Positions 11,192 to 19,284 of a stretch of 64,000 nucleotides of DNA are shown piece after piece. Position numbers and translations under genes: made by a program. The DNA lies in contig NZ_CP033019.1 of the NCBI RefSeq assembly GCF_003667705.1, positions 5,208,001 through 5,272,000 on the forward strand. The letters run 5' to 3'. A model generated the notes under the pieces. The model ran no database searches and was not told the DNA's origin. It worked only from the letters and a program-made list of their open reading frames with translations. The stretch is from Janthinobacterium agaricidamnosum (lineage in GTDB: Bacteria; Pseudomonadota; Gammaproteobacteria; Burkholderiales; Burkholderiaceae_D). Numbering within the stretch: position 1 is the first letter of the stretch; every line of letters starts with the position of its first letter.

Positions 11192-11220
11192 AGCATAGGT
11201 TGTCTATACAACCAAGTCAA
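11192..11220 (-). promoter_or_regulatory. Sigma70-type promoter of the hut operon
   Basis: Reading the minus strand, TTGACT (11220-11215) and TATGCT (11197-11192) are separated by exactly 17 bp. Transcription would start near 11185, about 47 nt before hutU. The spacer is almost entirely the HutC operator. Confidence 0.8.
11198..11213. promoter_or_regulatory. HutC operator
   Basis: GGTTGT-CTAT-ACAACC, a palindrome with perfect 6-bp arms. It closely matches the known HutC core TTGTATATACAA. It lies between the -35 and -10 boxes, so bound repressor would occlude RNA polymerase. Urocanate is the usual inducer of HutC. Confidence 0.8.
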
Positions 11221-11233
11221 CAGGTTTTCTTTT

Positions 11234-11260
11234 GGGGTCAGACCCGGCGGGTCAGACCCC
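11234..11260. repeat. Duplicated GGGTCAGACCC dyad, REP-like
   Basis: Two direct copies of GGGTC-A-GACCC, each itself a dyad, sit side by side. Together they form a larger inverted repeat (GGGGTC...GACCCC). The element lies between the end of the amidohydrolase gene and the hut promoter. No U-tract follows. It may act as an insulator or terminator, or be a dispersed repeat. Confidence 0.55.
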
Positions 11261-11265
11261 GGCCC

Positions 11266-12939
11266 TCATTTTTTCTCGAACACGCGCTTGCCCGCCACCC
11301 ACGTCTGCAGCACCTGCGTCTTGCCGATGGCCTTGGGCTCGACGGTGAACAGGTCCTGGTCGATGACGACGAAATCCGCCCATTTTCCCGCTTCCAGGGT
11401 GCCGATGACCTTTTCCTGGTGCGCCGCCCAGGCCGCGTCCAGGGTGAAGCAGCGCAGCGCTTGCGTCACCGTCATCGCCTGCTGCGGATACCAGCCGCCG
11501 GCCGGGAACCCCTCGCTGTTTTGCCGCGTGACGGCCGCGTGGATGCCCTCGAACGGGTTCGGCGACTCGATGGGGAAGTCCGAACCGCAGGCAATGCGCG
11601 AACCCTGCTTGAGGAAGGTGCGCCACGCATATGCGCCCTTGATGCGTTCGTGGCCGACGCGCTGCTCAGCCATGTTCTGGTCGGACGTCGCGTGCGTGGG
11701 CTGCATCGACGGCACGATGCCCAGCGCCTTGAAACGGGGGATGTCGGACAACTGCACCACCTGCGCGTGCTCCATGCGGTGGCGCAGGCCCGCGCTATGG
11801 TATTGCGCGATCAAGGCTTCATAGGCGTCGAGGATTTGATGGTTGCCCGCGTCGCCGATGGCGTGCACGTTCACCTGGTAGCCGGCGCGCATGGCTTTTT
11901 CCATTTTCGCGCGCATGGCGGCGTCCTTGTAGAACAGCAGGCCGCGGGTGGAAGGATCGTCGCTGTACGGCGCCAGCAGGGCCGCGCCGCGGCTGCCCAG
12001 GGCGCCGTCGGACAGCAGTTTGACGGCGCGCAAGGCGTACATGTCGCGCGCATAGCCTTTTAATGGGCCGCTTTTCGACAGCGCGTCAAAATCTTCCGTG
12101 GTATCGGCAATCATGCCGTAGACGCGCACCGTCAGCTTGCCGTGGTCCGCGTAGTCGCGGAACAGCCGGTCCTGCATCTGGCCGATGCCCGCATCGTGTA
12201 CGCTGGTCAGGCCCGCCTGCGACAGCTGCGACAGCGCGCCATCGAGGGCGGCGCGGTTTTCCACGTCGCCCGGCTTGGGCAGCACGGCATCCATCAAGTC
12301 CATGGCGCTGTCGACCAGCACGCCGGTGGCGTTGCCGTCCGCATCGCGGACTATCTTGCCGCCGGCCGGGTCTTGCGTGGCGCGCGTGATGCCGGCCAGC
12401 GCCAGCGCGCGGCTGTTGGCCCAGCCCGCGTGGCCATCGACCCGGCGCAGCCACACTGGCCGCGCGCTTTCCACCGCATCGAGTTCCGCGGCCGTGGGAA
12501 AGCGGCCCAGCTTCCAGATTTCCTGGTTCCAGCCGCTGCCGACGACCCAGCTGCGCTCGGGATGCGCGCGGGCGAAGTCGCCCACGGCCTGCACGGCGGC
12601 CGGCAGCGACGACGAACCGTACAACATCACGCCGCTGGCGATCGTCCCCAGGCCGAACACGTGGCCGTGCGCGTCGATCAGGCCGGGGAGCACAGTCTTG
12701 CCCTGCACGTCGATGTGCAGGGCGCCCTTGGCCGCCTTGCGTTTCACCTGCGCGGCGCTGCCGACGGCGAGCAGCTTGCCCGCGTCGTCAAATGCCAGCG
12801 CCGTGAAGCGCACCACCTTGCCATGCGCGTCGAGCGTGTAGCCGTTCGCATTGTCGATGACGGTATCGGCATGGGCCTGGCCCAAGGTGCCCAGGCAGGC
12901 AAGAACGAGCAGGGTACGGCGCAGTGGCAGGGTCGGCAT
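11266..12939 (-). CDS. Exported amidohydrolase, YtcJ-like (Amidohydro_3)
   Basis: 557 aa with a signal peptide (MPTLPLRRTLLVLACLGTLG, cleavage near AHA), so periplasmic. VLPGLIDAHGHVFGLG supplies the HxH metal motif. ESARPVWLRRVDGHAGWANS, NVHAIGDAGNH and CGSDFPIESPNPFEG are typical of the YtcJ family, whose members hydrolyse amides, formamides or cyclic imides. The substrate is unknown. An upstream ATG at 12945 abuts GGAG, so the second ATG at 12939, spaced 6 nt from it, is preferred. It has its own leader upstream and does not belong to the hut transcript. Confidence 0.85.
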   Translation of the reverse strand: MPTLPLRRTLLVLACLGTLGQAHADTVIDNANGYTLDAHGKVVRFTALAFDDAGKLLAVGSAAQVKRKAAKGALHIDVQGKTVLPGLIDAHGHVFGLGTIASGVMLYGSSSLPAAVQAVGDFARAHPERSWVVGSGWNQEIWKLGRFPTAAELDAVESARPVWLRRVDGHAGWANSRALALAGITRATQDPAGGKIVRDADGNATGVLVDSAMDLMDAVLPKPGDVENRAALDGALSQLSQAGLTSVHDAGIGQMQDRLFRDYADHGKLTVRVYGMIADTTEDFDALSKSGPLKGYARDMYALRAVKLLSDGALGSRGAALLAPYSDDPSTRGLLFYKDAAMRAKMEKAMRAGYQVNVHAIGDAGNHQILDAYEALIAQYHSAGLRHRMEHAQVVQLSDIPRFKALGIVPSMQPTHATSDQNMAEQRVGHERIKGAYAWRTFLKQGSRIACGSDFPIESPNPFEGIHAAVTRQNSEGFPAGGWYPQQAMTVTQALRCFTLDAAWAAHQEKVIGTLEAGKWADFVVIDQDLFTVEPKAIGKTQVLQTWVAGKRVFEKK

Positions 12940-13012
12940 TTCCATCTCCAGGTCTTTTAATTTAAGTAAATGAGTGAAAAGACGAGTGTATAGAAATTGG
13001 CAAAATGGTCAA

Positions 13013-13627
13013 TCAGGCAGCAGTGGGTTGCCGCAGCATCAGCCAGTAATCGCAGCCCGTGACGGCTTCCGCATAACGCCCTGCCACCACGAAGCCCATT
13101 CGGGCATAAAACGGCAGGCTGCGTTCATTGTAGGTCTCCAGGAAGCACGCGGCGCCGGCCGCATCGACGGCCGCCAGGCCCGGCGCCAGCACGGACGCGC
13201 CCAGTCCCCGCCCCTGTGCGTCCGGGGCGATGCCGGCGATCGACAGATACCACGCGTCCTGCAGACCATGCGGCGCCAGCGCGTGCTCCATGTTCCCGAC
13301 GATGGCCGTGAAATGCGCGTAGCCCTGCTCTCCCAGCAGCACGCGCAAGGCTGCTTCGCGCTGCGCGTAGGCGGCCTGACGCTCGGCTGCCGGCGCATCC
13401 GTCGTCCAGATGGCGGCGCCATTGCCTACCGCATCGGCCAGGTCGACGCGCCCCGCCTGCTCGCCCTCGGTCAGCGCCAGCGCAAAATACGCTTCCAGCA
13501 TGGCCAGCCGTGCCGTTTCGTCGTCGCCGCAGGCCACCGTGACCGCGCGGTAAAACGGGTCGCCGATCAGGGCGGCGGCCAGGCTGCGGGCGGCTTGCGA
13601 TGCTTCAGTATGGGGTGCGCTGGACAT
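13013..13627 (-). CDS. GNAT family N-acetyltransferase
   Basis: 204-aa protein. The C-terminal half has the GNAT acetyl-CoA loop (IAPDAQGRGLGASVLAPGL) and NERSLPFYARMGF, as in many acetyltransferases of small amines or antibiotics. The N-terminal ~100 residues are Ala-rich and helical. The start ATG at 13627 is chosen over a longer frame because the protein is otherwise extended by a non-conserved basic tail. The substrate is unknown. Confidence 0.8.
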   Translation of the reverse strand: MSSAPHTEASQAARSLAAALIGDPFYRAVTVACGDDETARLAMLEAYFALALTEGEQAGRVDLADAVGNGAAIWTTDAPAAERQAAYAQREAALRVLLGEQGYAHFTAIVGNMEHALAPHGLQDAWYLSIAGIAPDAQGRGLGASVLAPGLAAVDAAGAACFLETYNERSLPFYARMGFVVAGRYAEAVTGCDYWLMLRQPTAA

Positions 13628-13752
13628 GGTTCTCTTTCTGTTCGTTGTATCTTGCGACGCCCGGCATCTTAACGCAAGCGCCCAAGCCTTGCGCCCAGTC
13701 AATACCTCCCCGCCGCCGCTGGCCTACGCTGGCGTTTTATCGCGGAGGTTCC

Positions 13753-14820
13753 ATGGCCAGGCACCATGTCATCAGCACCACCGCGTGCGACGTGTTCTTC
13801 AAGCTCGTGGCCCATCAAAAGAAAAGCCTGGGCGCGCGCTTCGACAGCATGATCGTCACCTTCAGCGCCGACGGCCAGCCCGTGCTGGGCGCCACCCTGC
13901 GCAACGCGACAAGCGGCTGCGAACTGCACCGCCTGGCCGGCCAGCCCGACGAATGCTGGTGCTGCGGCTACGACGAACAGCTGGAATTCGTCTCGCAAAA
14001 CAAGGTGCCGCTGGCCCACGCCGACTACCGGCTCACCTTGAGCAATGGCGAAACGTGGACGGGCACGACGGATGCGAAGGGACGCACGGGGCGCATCGCC
14101 AGCAAGCGGGAAGAGCAAATAACGATGGTGGAGTTTTTCCCACAAGAAGACAGCCTTCCCTGCTGCTCCGCTGCACCTGCCCCTGTGGCGCCAACGGCGA
14201 TCATACTTGAGCTACAAGACGTAAAAACAACCGACAAGGATATCGATACATCAGTAAAACAGGTAAAAATCGATAGCATTGCTCGCCCGCTTACCCAGGG
14301 TGAAATAGACATGGCATGGATGATTTTCGAGGATGCCGTCGACTATAGCAAAGTCAAAATTCACAAGAGGCCTTATCTATGGCTGTTCCAACCAAAAAAC
14401 ACTGCCATGACACCCAATGGGGAAATGTACTTTCATGAGTCGAGATTTCTGGACGATTTTTCCAATGCAGATAATACCGAGCGTCATTGGTTCATTCATG
14501 AAATGGTCCATGTTTGGCAATATCAACTGAAATATCCGGTGGCAATGCGTGGAGCATTCAGAATAGGACTGGACTACAAGTACGTTTTGTCGTCCCAAAA
14601 AAAATTAGCCGACTACAACATGGAGGCACAAGGAGACTTGTTAGCCGACTACTACGCATTGAAATACTTAAAGGATTCCTCCGCAATGCGCCAGGAGCAA
14701 TATGCTAATGACCAAGCAGTTTATGAAGAGGTACTCAATGATTTTTTCATCAATAGAAAAAGTGAAAAGAATTTACCTGGCGGGTATATCGAGCGTACTC
14801 CTCTCGTCGACATACCTTGA
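13753..14820 (+). CDS. Putative secreted zinc-metalloprotease toxin (T6SS-effector-like)
   Basis: 355 aa, start ATG at 13753 with GGAGG 4 nt upstream. Residues ~1-120 are GC-rich in coding and end with YRLTLSNGETWTGTTDAKG (92-110). That pattern is the transthyretin-like repeat seen near C-termini of VgrG and in T6SS cargo. Cysteines cluster at C56, C68, C70, C71, C137 and C138. Residues ~150-355 are coded by clearly more AT-rich DNA and hold HEMVH (249-253), a zincin motif. A candidate third ligand is E291 in NMEAQGDLLADYY, an arrangement like DUF4157-type peptidases. There is no signal peptide. Inference: a periplasm-acting effector whose immunity genes follow. The first of these overlaps the gene by 83 nt. 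No vgrG, hcp or paar gene is in the window. Confidence 0.6.
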   Translation: MARHHVISTTACDVFFKLVAHQKKSLGARFDSMIVTFSADGQPVLGATLRNATSGCELHRLAGQPDECWCCGYDEQLEFVSQNKVPLAHADYRLTLSNGETWTGTTDAKGRTGRIASKREEQITMVEFFPQEDSLPCCSAAPAPVAPTAIILELQDVKTTDKDIDTSVKQVKIDSIARPLTQGEIDMAWMIFEDAVDYSKVKIHKRPYLWLFQPKNTAMTPNGEMYFHESRFLDDFSNADNTERHWFIHEMVHVWQYQLKYPVAMRGAFRIGLDYKYVLSSQKKLADYNMEAQGDLLADYYALKYLKDSSAMRQEQYANDQAVYEEVLNDFFINRKSEKNLPGGYIERTPLVDIP

Positions 14821-15274
14821 TGCGGGTGCAACATCACGCATCGCCGATGCTGAAATCAATTCAGTGAATGGCACGCCCTGCTTCACAATCTCACAAACGG
14901 AAGAGAAACGTAACGGTCAGCCACTCTTGGGGGCACTCAGTATTTCAGACCTGTCAGTAAAACCGGCTACCAAAGTATGGAGCTATGTGATGACCGGAGG
15001 AAGAAAAATTCCGCTTTCATCAAAAATCTGCCTTCTCTATGGCGATATTCCACAGGGCGTAAATGGCACGCCTGCCCCTGAACTGCAAACCGGGCGGGTT
15101 TACAGCGTCTTCTTGAATGGGCGTCCAGATGATCCTTCCGACCCGACCTATGGCTACAGAGGGAAATTCTGTATCGTTGCCACGCCCGCTGGTGAACGAA
15201 AAATCATCGCCATTGGCAGCGACACGCCCGCGTGGAAACAGGATAGTTGCCCGGAGCATTCGCTCATCAGATAG
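14738..15274 (+). CDS. Tandem exported paralog 1, putative periplasmic immunity protein
   Basis: 178 aa. The ATG at 14738 has GAGG 7 nt upstream and lies inside the toxin gene, giving an 83-nt overlap. Signal-peptide-like start MIFSSIEKVKRIYLAGISSV, with cleavage perhaps after DAGA. The mature part has SRIADAEINSVNGTPCF, KICLLYGDIP, GRVYSVFLNGRPDDPSDP and TYGYRGKFCIV. Four cysteines (PCF, KIC, KFC, DSC) probably form two disulfides. There is no lipobox cysteine. The fold outline resembles the small periplasmic T6SS immunity (lipo)proteins seen next to effectors; that link is inferred. Confidence 0.65.
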   Translation: MIFSSIEKVKRIYLAGISSVLLSSTYLDAGATSRIADAEINSVNGTPCFTISQTEEKRNGQPLLGALSISDLSVKPATKVWSYVMTGGRKIPLSSKICLLYGDIPQGVNGTPAPELQTGRVYSVFLNGRPDDPSDPTYGYRGKFCIVATPAGERKIIAIGSDTPAWKQDSCPEHSLIR

Positions 15275-15287
15275 TGCGAGGATCGCC

Positions 15288-15785
15288 ATGCCATATTGTC
15301 ACACACTGTTATTTCTACTTGCCGCACTGGCGGCTATCGATGCCTCGGCGTGGTCGCGCATCGCTGATGCCCACATTCACTCTGTCAACGGCATGCCGTG
15401 CTTTTCCATTACAAAAAAAGAAGAGGCACGCAATGGCACACCAATGCTCGGGGCATTGATCGTTTCCGATCTGTCCGTTCAACCCGTCAAGAAGGTATGG
15501 TCTTTCTCTGCACCTCCAGATTGGCCTATTCCAATCCATGCAGATTCGTGCATTCGTTATGGAGATTTGCCCCCTACTGCTACAGGAATTAAACCAAAAA
15601 TTCTTATTCCAGGACATTTCTATAGCGTATTTCTGAATGGCCGCCCTAAAGATCCGTCCGATCCAACCTATGGTTACCAAGGAAAATTCTGCGTGAGAAC
15701 TACGGCTGCTGGCGGCCAGCAAATCATTCCCGTCAACAGCGACATGCAGGCCTGGATCGATGAAGTCTGCCCAACGCCCCGCTAG
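15288..15785 (+). CDS. Tandem exported paralog 2, putative periplasmic immunity protein
   Basis: 165 aa, start ATG 15288 with GAGG 6 nt upstream. Signal peptide MPYCHTLLFLLAALAAIDAS, then WSRIADAHIHSVNGMPCFSI. It shares with paralog 1 the block FLNGRPKDPSDPTYGYQGKF and the four cysteines (PCF, DSC, KFC, EVC). It lies 13 nt after paralog 1 and overlaps paralog 3 by 26 nt. A 22-bp stretch at its signal cleavage region (15340-15361) is identical to one in paralog 4. Confidence 0.65.
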   Translation: MPYCHTLLFLLAALAAIDASAWSRIADAHIHSVNGMPCFSITKKEEARNGTPMLGALIVSDLSVQPVKKVWSFSAPPDWPIPIHADSCIRYGDLPPTATGIKPKILIPGHFYSVFLNGRPKDPSDPTYGYQGKFCVRTTAAGGQQIIPVNSDMQAWIDEVCPTPR

Positions 15786-16284
15786 CATCAATCCAACGCT
15801 GTTCATACTGCTCGCGCTCTCAAGTATGAACGGCTACGCGCGCTCACGCATGGCCGATGCCGAAGTTACCTCGGTCAATGGCGTGCCCTGCTTTAGCATT
15901 TCCAAACAGGAAGAGAGGCGCAACGGCCAGCCCTTCCTCGGCGCCTTGAGCGTGTCCGACGTGACGGTCAAGCCAACGACGGAAATATGGGGGTTTCTCA
16001 TGACGGACGATAAGAAAATTCCGCTGTCTTCAACAAATTGCATTCCCTACGGGAATATTCCGGCTCATGCCGACGCTGCGCCCGCGCCTGAATTGAAGAC
16101 CGGCAGAGTGTACGAGGTATTTCTGAATGGCAGGCCAGCCGATCCTGCCGATCCTACCTATGGATATGTGGCAAAGTTCTGTCTCATACAGCAGGTCTCT
16201 GCCAAGCCACGCCTCGTCGTCATCAAAAGCGATACACAGGCCTGGATGGATGATACGTTCCCAGCCAGAAATTCTTCCCGATAA
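15760..16284 (+). CDS. Tandem exported paralog 3, putative periplasmic immunity protein
   Basis: 174 aa, starting at 15760 within the end of paralog 2 (26-nt overlap, weak ribosome site, so probably coupled). Signal segment INPTLFILLALSSMNGYA, then SRMADAEVTSVNGVPCFSIS. It retains LKTGRVYEVFLNGRPADP and three of the four conserved cysteines (PCF, TNC, KFC). The last cysteine is replaced by Phe (DTFPAR), so one predicted disulfide would be missing. It may protect against a toxin variant. Confidence 0.6.
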   Translation: MKSAQRPASINPTLFILLALSSMNGYARSRMADAEVTSVNGVPCFSISKQEERRNGQPFLGALSVSDVTVKPTTEIWGFLMTDDKKIPLSSTNCIPYGNIPAHADAAPAPELKTGRVYEVFLNGRPADPADPTYGYVAKFCLIQQVSAKPRLVVIKSDTQAWMDDTFPARNSSR

Positions 16285-16297
16285 CGCAAGGCATGCC

Positions 16298-16801
16298 ATG
16301 AATCACCGCCACCTTATTCTTTGTCTGCTGGCGACCTTGACGAGCATCAATGCCTCGGCGTGGTCGCGCATGGGCACTGCCGCCGTCATGACGGAGGCTG
16401 GCCTTCCCTGCTTCAAAATTGCCAGCGAAGAGGAACGCTCAAGGGGGCCAGTCAGCCTGAAGATGCTGACGATCAGCACGCCTGGGCCGAATGGCTGGAA
16501 AGATGTATGGACGGTCATGTTTCCGAATGCCTCGTTTGGCGATCCCAGCTATCGTCTGCCAAACAAGGGATGCGTGCGCTATGGCAAGGCTCCCGAGGGG
16601 GCCGAGAGCAGCGCTGCCGCGCCGCTGGTGGCGGGAAAAGTGTATGGCGTATCCTTCCTGGGAAGGCCGCCATCCGCGTCCGATCCCACTTCGCGCTACT
16701 CGGCAGATTTCTGCCTGCTCGCGGCACCCGCCGGGGGATTCCAGGTGATTCAGCTGACAAATGGCAAGAATACCTGCGCTCCCGAGGAAAAACCAAGATA
16801 G
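16298..16801 (+). CDS. Tandem exported paralog 4 (divergent), putative periplasmic immunity protein
   Basis: 167 aa. Signal peptide MNHRHLILCLLATLTSINAS, then WSRMGTAAVMTEAGLPCFKI. The most divergent copy: the central region is rebuilt (WKDVWTVMFPNASFGDPSYR) but GCVRYGKAP, GKVYGVSFLGRPPSASDPTS and ADFCLLAAPAG keep the pattern, with four cysteines. 13 nt separate it from paralog 3. It is the last gene of the array; the MscS gene follows in convergent orientation. Confidence 0.6.
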   Translation: MNHRHLILCLLATLTSINASAWSRMGTAAVMTEAGLPCFKIASEEERSRGPVSLKMLTISTPGPNGWKDVWTVMFPNASFGDPSYRLPNKGCVRYGKAPEGAESSAAAPLVAGKVYGVSFLGRPPSASDPTSRYSADFCLLAAPAGGFQVIQLTNGKNTCAPEEKPR

Positions 16802-16843
16802 CGCGTGCCATTGCATCCGTCACGCACAGACCACGCCTCGCGT

Positions 16844-18520
16844 TCAAGACTTGGGCGGAACCACCTCAATCGATTCCTCCCCCCGCTTCGCCGGCGCCCT
16901 GAACCATTCACCGGGCGGCACCACGTGCGACTCTTTCGGGTCGTCGATGTAGTGCGGCGAGGTGATCTGCACGTCGAATTCGTTGAAGACGTCGATGATG
17001 TTCTGGTGCAAGCGGTTCAGCACTTCGGCGCGTTGGCGGGGGACTTCGGCACTGGCGTAGGCGACGAGGCGGTATTGCACATAGTAATCCTGCAAGGCCA
17101 GCTGCATCACGTACGGTTTCGGCGTGGTCGACAGTTCCGTCGTGCGCGACGCTGCCAGTTCCAGCATGGCGTGCACTTGCCGCCACGGCGTGGCGTAGCC
17201 GATGGTGACGGTGGAGTCGAGCACGAAGCCGCCGCCGGGCTGGGCGCGCGAATAATTCTTGGTCGTTTGCGACATCACCCAGGCGTTCGGCAAGGCCACC
17301 TCCTCGCCCAGGCCCGTGCGCAGGCGCGTCTCGAACATGCCCAACTCGACCACCGTGCCCTCGCAGTCACCCACGCGCACATATTCGCCCTTGCGCAGGG
17401 CGCGCGTGTACATCAGGATCAGGCCGCTGGCGCCCTGGCCCACGATGCTCGACGCGCCGATCGACACCATCAAGCCCACCAGCACGGACAGCCCCTGGAA
17501 AGCGGCCGTGTGCGAACCGGGCAAATACGGATACGCCATGGCCAGCGCGAACAGCCAGATCACCACGCTGGCGATGCGGCGCGTGGGCAGGGCCGTGTCC
17601 TTGTCGAGCCAGCCGATCTGCAATTCGCCGCTTTCCACGCGCTTGAACAGCGAAGCGGCCGTGGCGGCGATCAGGCGCGCGATGGCGAAGATCACGCAGA
17701 CCAGCACCAGCCCCGGCAAGGCGCCGATAATGGCGTGGAAGACGTCGGCCGCCACGTCGAACAGGTAGCCGCTCAGACTTTCGCCCCAGGAGCGCGTGTA
17801 AGGCAGGCGGCCCAGCACGAAGGCGGCCCACAGATACGTGGCCATCAGACGCAAGCCCCACAGCACGGCGCTGAGCAACTGATACGCGAAGGCGATGTAG
17901 TGTTCGGCGTCGAGCACGCGCACATTTTTCAGGCGCACGTCGCGCAGGCGCGAAGCGAGCAGGATGCCGCTGCGGCGCTTGGCCCAGCGGTACAGACGCG
18001 TCAAGCCCATCCACACCAGCCAGAACACGAGCGTGGCGGCCGCGCACACGGCGGCGGCGATCGCCAGGTAGCGCCAGCTGCCCTGTTCGCGATAGTCAAA
18101 CACGGCCTTGCTCAGCTCCTCGGCCGCCGTTTTCGCCACGCTTTCCGTCGTGTCGCCGGCCAGCAAGTTGACGTCGCCAGGCACGACGACGAACAGCTGC
18201 ACGCCGTCGAGCAGCACTTGCGTGCCTTCTGGAATCATGCGCGTGCTCGCCTGCAAGGGACCGTTTTTCGCCAGCACGCTTTCCAGGCGGCGCTGCGCGC
18301 CGATGGCCCGTTCATCGGGCGGATAGCCGGCCAGCGCGGCGCGGAAGACGAATACCTTGCGGTTGGCAAACATCAATGGCGCCGTCTTGACGGCGGCGGC
18401 CTGTGACGGCGCGATGGCGGTCGCGGCTTCCGCAACGAGCGAGGATGCGCCCTCGTCCGCGTGGGCTGCGGGCAGCAGGAAGATGGTCAACAGGCACAAC
18501 AGGCGGAGCAACGCGGACAT
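16844..18520 (-). CDS. MscS-family mechanosensitive ion channel
   Basis: 558-aa inner-membrane channel of the MscS superfamily. A signal peptide (MSALLRLLCLLTIFLLPAAH) leads into a periplasmic domain of about 150 residues, then several membrane helices. The pore-lining TM3 and beta-domain signature are clear: SIGASSIVGQGASGLILMY, then RVGDCEGTVVELGMFETRL and LPNAWVMSQTTKNYSR. It would release solutes on hypo-osmotic shock. It is longer than E. coli MscS and like the medium-sized YnaI/YbiO-type channels. Confidence 0.9.
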   Translation of the reverse strand: MSALLRLLCLLTIFLLPAAHADEGASSLVAEAATAIAPSQAAAVKTAPLMFANRKVFVFRAALAGYPPDERAIGAQRRLESVLAKNGPLQASTRMIPEGTQVLLDGVQLFVVVPGDVNLLAGDTTESVAKTAAEELSKAVFDYREQGSWRYLAIAAAVCAAATLVFWLVWMGLTRLYRWAKRRSGILLASRLRDVRLKNVRVLDAEHYIAFAYQLLSAVLWGLRLMATYLWAAFVLGRLPYTRSWGESLSGYLFDVAADVFHAIIGALPGLVLVCVIFAIARLIAATAASLFKRVESGELQIGWLDKDTALPTRRIASVVIWLFALAMAYPYLPGSHTAAFQGLSVLVGLMVSIGASSIVGQGASGLILMYTRALRKGEYVRVGDCEGTVVELGMFETRLRTGLGEEVALPNAWVMSQTTKNYSRAQPGGGFVLDSTVTIGYATPWRQVHAMLELAASRTTELSTTPKPYVMQLALQDYYVQYRLVAYASAEVPRQRAEVLNRLHQNIIDVFNEFDVQITSPHYIDDPKESHVVPPGEWFRAPAKRGEESIEVVPPKS

Positions 18521-18594
18521 GGCAACAGTGAAAAGTGACAGGGAGTAGCCATCATGCCATGTAATTGCGGAAACTCAAGCGCCGCACCTAGCGT

Positions 18595-19284
18595 TCAGCT
18601 CGCATCATGAAAAATGATGCCCAGGGTGTGGCGCATGCCCGAGCGCAGGCGCGACACGCCATGGCGCATGTTGACGCGGTAACTGCCGCGCGCGCCGTTG
18701 ACGGGGCGTCGCGCCACGGGAAAGATGACGGCGTCGCCCTGCGCCAGCGGCACCACTTCGGCACGCGACTGCATGCGCGGGCGCTGCTCCGTCAGCACGA
18801 ATTCGCCGCCCGTGAAATCGTCCTGCGGGCGCGACAGCAGCACGGCCAGCTGCAGCGGAAACACGTGCTCGCCATACAGGTCCTGGTGCAGGCAGTTGTA
18901 ATCGCCTTCGCGGTAGCGCAGCAGCAAGGGCGTGGGCCGCGTCTGCCCCGCCGCATGGCAGCGCGCGAGAAAATCGGCGTGGCTGGAGGGAAAGCGCGTC
19001 TCCAGGCCCATGCTGGCCTGCCAGCGGTTGGCAATCGCCGCCAGCGGCCCGTACAACTGTTCGCGCAAGGCGGCCACCACGTCGGGCAGCGGATGCGCCC
19101 AATACTGGTACTCGCCCTGTCCAAAGCCATGGCGCTGCATCACCACACGGCTGCGAAAGCGCGACGCATCGTCATACTGCGCCGCCAGCGCCGCGCACTG
19201 TGCGGGATTGAGCAAGCCCGGCACGACGGCATAGCCATGCGCATTCAGCTCATCCTCGATCTGCCGCCAATCGAGCGCCCTCAC
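18595..19284 (-). CDS. 2OG-Fe(II) oxygenase, Oxygenase-NA (DUF2086) type
   Basis: 229 aa. It contains an iron/2-oxoglutarate facial triad: HQDLYGEHVFPLQL (HxD), a later MRHGVSRLRSG histidine, and an arginine for 2-oxoglutarate. DFTGGEFVLTEQRPRMQSRA is the conserved core. The family is annotated as acting in oxidative repair of alkylated nucleic acid. That role fits its position: the GTG start at 19284 overlaps the TGA of ada (GTGA), so it is made with the adaptive-response regulator. Enzyme activity is inferred. Confidence 0.8.
   Translation of the reverse strand: MRALDWRQIEDELNAHGYAVVPGLLNPAQCAALAAQYDDASRFRSRVVMQRHGFGQGEYQYWAHPLPDVVAALREQLYGPLAAIANRWQASMGLETRFPSSHADFLARCHAAGQTRPTPLLLRYREGDYNCLHQDLYGEHVFPLQLAVLLSRPQDDFTGGEFVLTEQRPRMQSRAEVVPLAQGDAVIFPVARRPVNGARGSYRVNMRHGVSRLRSGMRHTLGIIFHDAS

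Noticed and set aside
15117..15287. N-terminal extension of immunity paralog 2 into paralog 1
   Set aside because: The frame is open, but the signal peptide and GAGG at 15278-15281 place the real start at 15288.
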